Shown in pieces: positions 55,208 to 64,000 of a DNA stretch of 64,000 nt. Both the position numbers and the translations under genes were made by a program. The notes beneath the pieces were generated by a model. The model was not told where the DNA came from. It was given only the letters and a program-made list of their open reading frames with translations, and searched no databases. The stretch comes from Irpex lacteus (Eukaryota; Basidiomycota; Agaricomycetes; Polyporales; Irpicaceae). How positions within the stretch are numbered: position 1 is the stretch's first letter; each line of letters starts with the position of its first letter. The stretch lies in assembly GCA_001986395.2 (NCBI GenBank), contig MQVO02000033.1, positions 62,001 through 126,000 of the forward strand, read 5' to 3'.

Positions 55208-56354
55208 TCAAACCACAATATCGCACTTCACAGCTCCTTCGCTATCAGTATTAGTGCCAGTGCTACTTGGGCCCGAGAGGGGTTCCTGCGAAGCCAGGAA
55301 ACGCGCCACCTCAGTGGCAATCGCGTCATGCACCTGGGACGTCGGGTGCAGATGGTCGTACCAGAAGCACCCTCCAGCGATGTGCGCAGTACGTTCGTCG
55401 AAGCCGTACTTGTCAGGTTCGTCTAGGATGCGTGTGAAGAGGTCGTACGAGGAGAAGAGGAGAGTGGTGGTATCTGGGTGGGCTGCGGCGAATGTGGAGA
55501 TGGAGTCCTGGAGAGCGGTGTTCCATGTTTGGTAGTGCTCTGGGGAGGGTGCTGTGCGTGTGTATTGTGAGAGTTACAATCGGAGTGTGATGTTGCGTGT
55601 CGAGGAGAAGAGCGTACTTACCGAAGACTGGGGACCGGTCGATTGGTGGGACGTCTATGAATAGGAAGTTTCGTGCACCTCCTTGAGTATAGAGGACTTC
55701 CTGCAGCTCGAAGAGTGTCTGTAGGGAGCGTTCTTTATTTGAGAACCCCCTGCACATGCAATCCGTACGACATCGTGAGGACACACATGCTTTTACTGTT
55801 GAATGATGCGTACCCGAGATCATTGATACCAATCCATGTCACTACACATCGTATGAGCTGGAATATTAGGAACTTAAGGAAGATCGATTAGCATTATGCC
55901 CTACCAAAAAGCGACTCGTTTGTGCACAAAGGTCCTTGTTCCTCGCACATTTTCATGAACTGCCCCAATACCTGAGATCGCATTTGGCTCACGGTATGCC
56001 CTCCGACAGCATAATCGTAAACGAGTAATGAGGAGTTCACGCCGGGTTTGCTGAGAAAGTGGCCGACCCAGTTGGGTTTTCCCTCTTCGTTCCACGTTAT
56101 CCCTGGAAACGGCGGCGAAACACCAAGGCGATTCGTTTCGGTTGGACGTGGGAGAACATTCGCTCCGAGCTTGACGGAAGAGTATGAGTCGCCGCTATCT
56201 TACGATACGCCGCAGAGGAGCAAGCACAATCATGATTCACGATTTGCTGACACGGAGTGGAGTGACTAGACGGGTGGACTTACAAGACGATAAGGTGCTT
56301 TATGTTTTGTAGTCCTGGCCAGTCCCTGCCAATTGTGATCGCTTTAGAGGACAT
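55208..56354 (-). CDS. GDSL-type esterase, carbohydrate esterase family 16-like
   Basis: Probable acetylesterase acting on plant cell-wall sugars. Exon 1 (MSSKAITIGRDWPGLQNIKH) ends LIVF and splices to GDSYSSVKLGANVLPRP, the GDS nucleophile block. The next residues NRLGVSPPFPGITWNEEGKP and NWVGHFLSKPG follow the CE16 pattern. YDYAVGGHTV gives block II, TWIGINDLG block III (Gly and Asn of the oxyanion hole), and YDHLHPTSQVH block V with the catalytic Asp and His. Between them is NFLFIDVPPIDRSP. Length is near 330 residues over five exons. The N-terminus lacks an obvious signal peptide, which is unusual for a secreted CE16 enzyme; an intracellular role or a missed exon are alternatives. Confidence 0.88.
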
Positions 56355-56747
56355 TTAATTGGTGCTGACGATGGTACCAGAACTTCAAAGCAGATGTGGC
56401 CGCAGAATCCAGATCAGACAAACAGGCGATCCCAAAAGGGCAGCGCCCACCTTTGTGGCGTTCGGCGTTGTCCTGCTACCCCACAAACTAGGCAGCGATA
56501 CAATTTGATGGCGGGTGATACTAGCGCCTGTAAGCAGTACACTCTGACGCACAAACACTCCATCCAAGTGGAGGCTTGTCACCCTCGAACAAGCGAAGCG
56601 CTATCCGGTCTCCAACGGCTCCCCCGCACGTATAAGTTCGCGCCTCAGCACGCCATGGCTGCCCCCAACTTGTCTTCAGTCCTCCTCCCACTCACCCATT
56701 ATACCACTAGACTCGACCACTGACCCAAGTCCCGCGAATCTGACAAC

Positions 56748-58256
56748 ATGTCCGTCGCCGTATCTCGCATGCCATTTGGCCCAGGGGACCACTTCCGTAG
56801 GATGGACCAACCCACTATTAACCCCCTCGCCGAGCCCTTCAAGCCGTCGGGTGTGATCTTGCAACCCACTGGCAATGGCACCACCGTTAGGAGACTGTCA
56901 GCCGGTGCAGCCTTTGCTGAGGCCGTCGGCATTGATTTGAACATTATTGGCAAAGGTACACACAAATTCTCTTACGTCGTACGCGGTTACTTACGCTAAC
57001 TGACCCTTGATACAGCGGAAGCAAAGAAGATCATGTCCATTGAACACAAAGTTCTCGGTTTCCGCCCGCCCCAGGGTTCGTTCGCTGCAGAAGCGCAGGC
57101 CGCAGCAGCAAAGCACCCGGAAGTGCCAGGCGTCCAATTGGACTCTGAGAAGCTGAAGGAGGCTGCAAAGATAGATGCGCAGCGCATTCTGTAAGTGGTG
57201 CCCGGAAAACGCTATTTCCAACTTTAATGTCGTGTACTCACATAATTCGCTGGCAGAGCGGAGCGCAATCAGTCTTCTGGCTCAGAAAGCCCCACCAGCT
57301 CCACCGTTGACAAGGCAGCTGCGGTGCTTGATGACGGTACCACGCCCGACGTTGATCTCACCACCCTCAGCGAAGGTGAGCTCTAGTCGTGGAAATTTCT
57401 TTGTAGAGCCTCTTAGTGACGCTCGCTTATCAGCGGATGCCCGCAAGCTGATGTCGCATGAGCACCGCGCACTGGGCTTCCGCCCGCCCCCTGGGTCGGT
57501 TGCCGCAGAGGCGCAGGCACTCGTGGCCAAGACGACGGAGGTGAAGACAGAGAGCGAGACTGCGAAGCCTCGCAGAATGTCATCTTCGAGTGATTCGAAG
57601 TGGCGTCGCGGTTCGAACGAATCTTCGCCCACGCACAGCAGGAGGGGATCTGCCGACCTCTCCATCAAGCCAAAGGTCCGCCGTGGCTCCAACGAGCCGA
57701 CCACTATCAAACGAAGCAGCAGCGACGAGGGTGTCAAAACTGCTCCCAAGTCGGCTGCTACGAGGAGAAAGAGCGTCAACGTCTCCGGCCTCTCTACCGC
57801 CGAGAAGGAGGTTTTGTTGAGGGAAGTCGCGTTGCGCGATGCCGAAAGGATCAAGTACGTCGAATAGTACATGGTGATATTCCAGTTGCTAACCCATCCT
57901 TGCGCAGAGCAACTCGAGGCATCAATGGTGAGACTGCCAGCGAAAACTCGCATATTGAGGCGAAAGAGGCACCTATTGGTCTAAAGTCTTCATCCAGCCC
58001 GGAGTCCGTCAACCTTCCGGGCCCTGTCCAGGAGGCTCAGAAGGCAGTCGCAGACCTAGTCGAGCCAGTTGAGCCAGTCGTCAACAGTTCTACCGAGCGA
58101 GTTGCGGTCACTCCCACTGGTGAGAAGGCCCTTCCGATCGATCCCATCCCGGAGCACGAGGAAGAGGACGCGCTGGCTGAGGAGAACTCTCGCGGCAAGA
58201 TCTCCCGCGCAGAGACCACCGACTCCGTCCAAATCGTCGGCGACGTTCATGCCTAG
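56748..58256 (+). CDS. SMP-like repeat protein, Ser-rich, disordered
   Basis: Function unknown. The protein begins MSVAVSRMPFGPGDHFRRMD and has two related segments: KIMSIEHKVLGFRPPQGSFA followed by AEAQAAAAKHPE (exon 2), and KLMSHEHRALGFRPPPGSVA followed by AEAQALVAK (exon 4). These resemble the seed-maturation-protein (SMP) repeat as annotated in many basidiomycete proteins; the match is from memory. Between and after them are disordered segments: a Ser/Arg-rich block (SKWRRGSNESSPTHSRRGS) with likely phosphorylation sites, and an acidic Pro/Val-rich tail (DPIPEHEEEDALAEENSR) ending QIVGDVHA. Five exons. In plants SMP/LEA proteins protect against drying; a stress-tolerance role here is inference. 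Confidence 0.75.
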
Positions 58257-58806
58257 AGAAGGAGTTGAGCTGGCCTATAGAGACTCATGCTGCATGAAGT
58301 TAGCTGGATTCGTGTTACTGCTACGACAGGAAGACCGACCTGAGACTCGGTCCATTTAATTATTTTGCATCGTCCACGTACATACATCGTTGCCCCCACA
58401 TCGAGGGCTTAATACCTTGCATCATCATTGTATTTGTATCAGTTGTTATTCAAGTTATTCTTTGACATCTTTAACGTTGTTGCGTTTTGGCTCATATGTA
58501 TATGGTGAGAGTGAAGGTGAAGAGGACGGCTAGGCGCCTCAGCGACAAGCGTAAATTCCGGGATCTCGATCACCCCCACCGTCATTGCTGTATCACAGCG
58601 ACCGCGACCTAGTCTTCAACTACATTTCAAGTGACTGCAAACCTCGCATGTGCTTTGAGAAACACAATTGTAAGCGCTGTTATTGCGTGGTTTGAACTTT
58701 GTACGCTGCTCATCCGTGTACCGGTTTAGACGACACAAACAGCATCAGTCACTAGCGAATAGTAAACCACCTGCAACTCACGCGTTTGTACGCGTCCAAC
58801 ACGCTC
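58257..58806. other. Intergenic stretch between SMP-like gene and MED16
   Basis: No gene is supported. It holds the 3' end of the SMP-like gene and the MED16 promoter region. Confidence 0.4.
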
Positions 58807-61800
58807 ATGCATCCATCACCTTCCAAAGGTAAAGCAAGAGAGGATGCCCACTGGCAACTAGGATGGTGGGAGCTATATCCTCTAGTAGACGGGCCTCGTA
58901 GGTGCGTTACAACTCCTCTCGATTCATTGCGCCCCAATAGCTCGAACAGTCACCTCTACCGACCCACAGACCTCTGGTTTGGTCCGGATCCTCAGTCATA
59001 TATACGGCGCACCCGTCTCAACCAGTAGTCGTTGCCCGACACTTCCCCTCAAACCGCCACTTCTTCCTACCTCTACCTCCGCCTATCGCAAGCTCTCCTG
59101 TCTCGTTCGAACCTCCCACGGTGATACGCGTCAGCCCAGAAGATGACTGGCTATTCGCATTTACGCCATCAAGGGAAGGACCTGGTGTAGGATGTATATA
59201 TCGCAAGGGGTACCAGATTGATAGTTGGACGCCGAATGAGTGGTGGAACTTCGCAAAGGGAGCGGGGGTCGTGTGTGCTGAGTGGATGTTCGCTCAAAGG
59301 CCGGTGAGTTGACTTGAGACATCACTGCCTGACCGAGTACGCTGACACAGGTGCAGTGGGTTGTAGGCGAATCCGGTGCACCGTATCGTCTCCCACCAAA
59401 AGGGCCCACCATACCCATGAACAACCCTACCCTCCTTCTAGTCACTGAAACCCACTTCCTGCACGTGTGCGTTCTAACGCCAATATATTCATCCATGAAG
59501 ATAGTGCGAATGCCGTTGCTTCAGTTCGGAATGGCCCAACAAGGGGGATCTCCTCCGCCTAAACCAGGTCAGCCAGAGCACCCTCAACCACAGGCGAACG
59601 AAGCGGAGAAGAACAACGATATGAATCCTGAAGATGTCCCTCCTGCGGGTAATGGAGGACGACGCGTTTGTGTGCATGCTGCTATTGGGTTCAGTTACAA
59701 CGGTACGCGTAAACCCCATTGTACTAGATAACCTTATGCGTCGCTGATTCGAAGGACAGAACCACATTTCGTCATCGCCATGCGCTCAAAGTACCTACCT
59801 CCTTACCACGTACCTGGTATTGACCACGACGCTGGTTTCGATGCCATGGATATCGACTTGAACCTTGGGATAGGGCAACCAGGTACTTCAGGTACTGGGT
59901 CTCCTTCGGACAGCGTAAACGACGCTTCCGCCGACTGGGAACAGTGGGGCGAAGACGCCACTATCGATCTTACTGTGGTCCAATTTGACTTCAACGGATC
60001 CATAATTTGTATGTGTGTCCTTTACCCCTCCGATGACCACGTGGATGCTGATATACCCAAGCTTTGGGCGGAAGACCAATACTGCCGATCTTCAAGCCTG
60101 GATCTCAACTCGTAGATATGAAGTTTCTGCCCGTGCCGCCAGAGACTGCCCTGGCATCTCCGACAATTTCTAGAGACCCTAGACGGCCTGGCAAGGAGAG
60201 GGAAGGTAGCAACGACAAAGGCTCTCTGTATCTTGTGACGACTTTCATGGATTTTGAGGATTGTGAGTTTGTGGTCACGCCGCCCACTCGATCTAATGCC
60301 AATGGATGACATGTAGATTCTGCGTTGCCCAAGTCGGAGATCTCGCTATATGCAGTGGGGATCTCTCAGCCGGCTCCAGGTAGGACGCTGGACAACCAAT
60401 GGGTCCGTCCCTGACACCATTCAGGCTGTATGCACTACTCATGACTGTGCGCCAGTAGATTGTACGGCATGAGAAGACCCGGACGTTCGACCAAGGCGCA
60501 CTTGCATTCCTCGAACCTGGACCTACGAGAGGCACGGTGTTGGCAGGATTCTTGGACACTGTAGGAAATACTCCTAGACGGACGAAGAAGAGCGAAATTC
60601 CCATTGGAAGTATCTCTGTACTTCAACTGTGAGTCGTTTTATTACCTGCCAATACACTTACGGCTACTCATTTCCCGTAAAGTCCGGATTTGAGTAACGA
60701 CGGTCGCTGGGAACATTCTCAGATAGTTTCCTCGCCTGACGGGATCGGACGCGATAGTACGTACAACAACTTCTTGTTCTCTGATGCCTTATCGAAGACA
60801 GTCTGCCACAGTACCTACCGGCGTCGTGGTCTCCCCCAACTCCGCTCTCCTGTGTAGTACTTCTCCTTCCTCGAACGCCTCTGGCTATCGAATTTCTATT
60901 CACTCCCTTCCCCACCGACAGCCCCCACCCTCACAGAATTCCTCACTGCGCTCATACCTCTCGCGGACCCTTGCACAAGCTATATGCACAAGAAGGTCTC
61001 CGTCGGACGTCATCCATGCGTTGACGAATAAATCGGTGTCATTGGAAACGGTGACACATACACTCCTGGGCGCAGCTTCTGTGTTGGAAGCTCATCCAGT
61101 GGGATTGAGCGAGCTCTGGATTGTCGAGATCTTGGGTGTGGCGACTGAGGTTTATCTGTAAGCGACCATTCGTCTCCGTGAGTATTGTGTCGGGGCTAAT
61201 GTGATGTCTTACGGCATAGGACCAGGGCTAAGGCCAGCAATGATGAGACGGAGAAAGATGCGCTGACGGAGCATTGGAAGACGGCTCATGATATATGCTC
61301 TGTCGTAGCTCTCAACGCGGCTTTCGAGGACTGCAAAGAGAGCGATTCCGGATATGACCTTGGTATGGTATGGTATGGTATGTAATTTATGCCGAGCTAA
61401 ATAAAGGTTTTCCTAGATGCGATTTGGCAATTAATCGGTCAGACGAGCTGGCTGATTGCTTTGGTCGAACGTATATTCAAGCAGTGCATATTCGTTGCGG
61501 AGGGCAACCCAACTCCCAAACCGCATCAATTAAAGGCTGGGGATACTGACCCTCTCTCTTACGCGGATGGTGAGTAGAGCACCGGTGTTGGGAGAGAGAA
61601 AATGTGTTGACTGTTGACCAGCTGCTGTATTGTTGCACCTCGTGCATCCATACGCGCTGAAGAATCTTACGACGGCTATTTCTCATGTGAAAAGGTTTCA
61701 AGAGCAGGTCAATCAGGCGAATCCAAAAACCGAGAACGCCCTGTTGTCGAAGGAGGCGTTGGTGGATGTCATCGATTCGTCAGGTGTTATTTTGAACGGG

Positions 61801-62293
61801 CTGTTGCCTCTCCTAGAAGAGTTTGAGAAAAGTGCTGGCCAAACTCCTTGTATGTACAAAGCATTGATTCTGGATTTGATGCTGATGATAAACGGTGTGA
61901 TACGTAGCCGACGAACTGCGCAGAGCATTGGTGTCCATCTCTATCACACCCGCTCTGGGGCCGTTCACTCGCCAGGCCATTGACAAGATACTCGCGTCGC
62001 CCGTCATCAACAGACCGAGGTTATTCATCAAGCCTGCGGATCTGAACTTGAATCTGGACCCCCCTCCTGCCGAGACGAAACCATGGGATCCTAACGTGGA
62101 TGTTGTCTCGAAGGGCATGCTCCTTCGACGACCCGGAGGGGTTAACGTTGTCTGTGTGAGATGTGGAGGCAAGAGCGAGACAATATTGAACAGAGGTGCT
62201 GCTACCCATGTATCCTTCCGCTGGAAGCCTTGGGAAACATTGTGGTCGACGAGATGTGTATGCGGAGGTGCTTGGATTCGTATACCCCTGTAG
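58807..62293 (+). CDS. MED16: Mediator complex subunit 16
   Basis: Tail-module subunit of Mediator (yeast Sin4), linking activators to RNA polymerase II. Start at the ATG at 58807: MHPSPSKGKAREDAHWQLG then WWELYPLVDGPRR, the fungal Med16 opening. The N-terminal half is a WD40-like propeller: TVIRVSPEDDWLFAFTPSRE, VGCIYRKGYQIDSWTPNEWW, VCAEWMFAQRPVS, WVVGESGAPYRLPPKGPTIP and KGSLYLVTTFMDFEDCEF. The C-terminal half is helical (DAIWQLIGQTSWLIALVERI, HPYALKNLTTAISHVKRFQE). The end has VVCVRCGGKSE and TRCVCGGAWIRIPL, paired Cys motifs that fit the zinc-binding C-terminus of the family. About 12 exons; a TATGG microsatellite lies in the intron near 61363-61382. Some exon joins remain uncertain. Confidence 0.85.
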
Positions 62294-62489
62294 TATCGTA
62301 GTAACTTTGACGCCTGCCATATATGGACGGCTGTGCTTCTACTAAACGCCCAAAATCTTTTGTTGATCCCGGATTTGGTAGGCGTGGGAATATATCAGCT
62401 ACAACTGCATAGGTCGTCAAGCCACCGTCGGCGCACGCTCAGACTCGCCGACCACAGGCAAAAGTACGTCGTCCCTCAAGATCCCCTAA

Positions 62490-63757
62490 TGGCCCCCTCA
62501 ACAACGTGCGTAGTCCATCCGAAATGCTGCTGCTGCGACGATGCTGATGATTACTTGCTCGTTGTAGTGTCCCGACGGTCGCGGTTAGTGCTCTGTGGCC
62601 CTACACATCCTCCATGGCGAAGTTCTGACCGTGCATCTGGTTATCTTATATTTGGATCATTTAGGACATCGAAGTCCCGGAGACTCTCCTCAAGAAGAGG
62701 AAGCAAAACGAAAAGGCTCGGGAGGAGCGATTGGCCAAGGCTGCGGCTGCCCGTAAGGTGAGTACACGATGTCTATGCGTTTAACTCTTTCGAGTAGAAT
62801 TGTAGTTTGCTGTGATGCATAACAACCCCTTTCATGGCTAGCTGGACTTTCGTTTCATCAATGCTGCCTGAAATATACCATCTTTCGGGACTGAGCTTTT
62901 CATTCTTGGTTTAACTTCTTCATGATCAGTAACTGGTCTTTGGAGCAGGAACTCACATACTCTTCTCTCTCAGGCTTCCAGGGCCAAGCGTGTGGTTGTC
63001 TTCAAGAGGGCTGAGAAGTATGTCAAGGAGTACTTGGAGCAGGAGAAGGAGGAGATTCGCCTGAAGCGGGCTGCCCGTGCTGCTGGTGACTTCTACGTCC
63101 CCGCACAGCCAAAGGTTTACTTCGTTATCCGTATCCGTGGGTGAGTACGCGCTTTGCTTTTATGGAAAGGAAGACTTACTAAACTTCATTTAGTATTAAC
63201 GAGATTGCTCCCAAGCCCCGCAAGATCTTGCAGCTCCTCCGTCTGCTCCAGATCAACAACGGTGTCTTCGTCAAGGTGACCAAGGCCACCGAGCAGATGC
63301 TCCGTCTCGTTGAGCCCTACGTTACCTACGGGTATGTATTCCACTCAATGTGTATCGCAACCGAAAATCTGACATCGGATTAGCGAGCCCAACCTGAAGT
63401 CCGTCCGTGAACTTATCTACAAGCGCGGCTACGGCAAGGTCAACAAGCAGCGTGTTCCCCTTTCCAACAACCAGGTCATCGAGGAGGCACTCGGCAAGTA
63501 CGACATCCTCTCCGTCGAGGATCTCGTCCACGAGATCTTCACCGTTGGCCCTAACTTCAAGCAGGTGTGTATCTACGTGTATCATGATGAACTTCCATGT
63601 CTTACAGGTATTGCAGGCTGCCAACTTCCTCTGGCCCTTCAAGCTCTCCAACCCCACTGGCGGCTGGAGAACGCGCAAATTCAAGCACTACGTCCAGGGT
63701 GGTGACTTCGGCAACCGGGAAACCAACATCAACAAGCTCATCAGACAGGTGAACTAA
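62490..63757 (+). CDS. RPL7: Ribosomal protein uL30 (L7), large subunit
   Basis: Component of the 60S subunit. Seven exons were read: 62490-62506, 62568-62583, 62665-62757, 62974-63140, 63194-63331, 63384-63564 and 63617-63757. The protein starts [20 protein letters not shown] and continues [120 protein letters not shown] and [18 protein letters not shown], ending [10 protein letters not shown]. Length is about 250 residues, as expected. Codon choice is strongly biased to C-ending codons, typical of highly expressed fungal genes. The third intron is long (216 bp, 62758-62973) and appears to encode a snoRNA. Confidence 0.96.
62806..62899 (+). ncRNA. Candidate box C/D snoRNA in RPL7 intron 3 (25S G805-type guide)
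   Basis: The 216-bp RPL7 intron holds a C-box-like GTGATGC (62812-62818; consensus RTGATGA, one mismatch) and two CTGA boxes at 62868-62871 and 62891-62894. Directly before the second CTGA is CCATCTTTCGGG (62878-62889) plus A. This is complementary over 12 nt to CCCGAAAGATGG of the large-subunit rRNA, as I recall that sequence. By the fifth-base rule the methylated residue would be the G of CCCG, which I place at yeast 25S G805; A807, two bases on, is the target of snR39/snR59, which sit in yeast RPL7 introns. The terminal stem is weak and no clear C' box was found. Confidence 0.6.
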
Positions 63758-64000
63758 GTTGTATCTTTGTATTACTCGGTGGTGGGGTCTCGTCCGCGTC
63801 GCTCTACGACTTTGCGGATGTCCGTCGGATAGGTCATACGTCGCGGGGTTTGCTTGGCATGCATCATTCCCTCTTTCATATTTTAGTTCTTCTTCCCTTG
63901 TATGCCCTATGTGACAAAACAAATCTGCTGTGCATGCCATGATGTTTTCGCTGTGATTAATGTCGCCCTGGTTTGAGCGGAGATGTGAAAATGTGAGTTT
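63758..64000. other. 3' flank of RPL7
   Basis: This is the downstream untranslated and intergenic sequence to the end of the window. The T-rich stretch near 63875-63900 may be the 3' UTR. No gene is supported. Confidence 0.4.

Overview
The window is nuclear DNA of a filamentous basidiomycete, most likely an agaricomycete. Genes are closely packed on both strands, and nearly every one is broken by GT-AG introns of about 50-70 nt. The proteins include families typical of that group: a DUF7918 protein, an F-box/LRR-like protein, an SMP-repeat protein and mtr-type amino acid permeases. No CRISPR array, rRNA gene or convincing tRNA gene was seen. Exon ends were read by eye, so gene limits are firmer than individual splice sites.

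Layout. 0.2-4.0 kb: HIS3 (histidine synthesis) and CDC45 (replication helicase) converge. 4.0-6.8 kb: two copies of an unrecognised repeat element (A, B), flanked by a direct repeat. 7.0-12.6 kb: a small cysteine-containing protein, a disordered protein, a GAL80-like protein and a DUF7918 protein. 14.0-19.2 kb: a secreted lysophospholipase and an F-box protein. 19.7-27.0 kb: CWC22 (spliceosome), an LACTB2-like metallo-beta-lactamase-fold hydrolase and an ITFG1/TIP-like FG-GAP membrane protein. 26.7-32.9 kb: a segmental duplication that gives two amino acid permeases in tandem and a truncated TIP fragment; the second unit also carries a 248-bp insertion. 33.0-37.6 kb: a pepsin-like protease with a MITE in an intron, and TYR1 (prephenate dehydrogenase). 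37.6-41.1 kb: a decayed lysophospholipase fragment and a Ser/Thr-rich single-pass membrane protein. 41.3-47.7 kb: two different RPA2 (RPA32) genes with repeat copies C and D between them. 49.4-56.4 kb: a CSC1-like channel, a LisH-CTLH-CRA protein and a GDSL esterase. 56.7-63.8 kb: an SMP-repeat protein, MED16 and RPL7; one RPL7 intron appears to hold a C/D snoRNA.

The most unusual content is the four-copy element family A-D. Each copy has a TATA box, an intron-like segment of 52-55 bp and a tail of two or three tandem copies of a motif containing GCTGCGAAGAAAATGCAG; palindromic CAAACAAC motifs lie upstream. It matches no element I know and may be a spliced non-coding or micro-peptide transcript family. 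The next most interesting are the second RPA2 gene, whose OB fold and winged helix are separated by a linker of roughly 300 residues, and the CACTA-like MITE in the protease intron.
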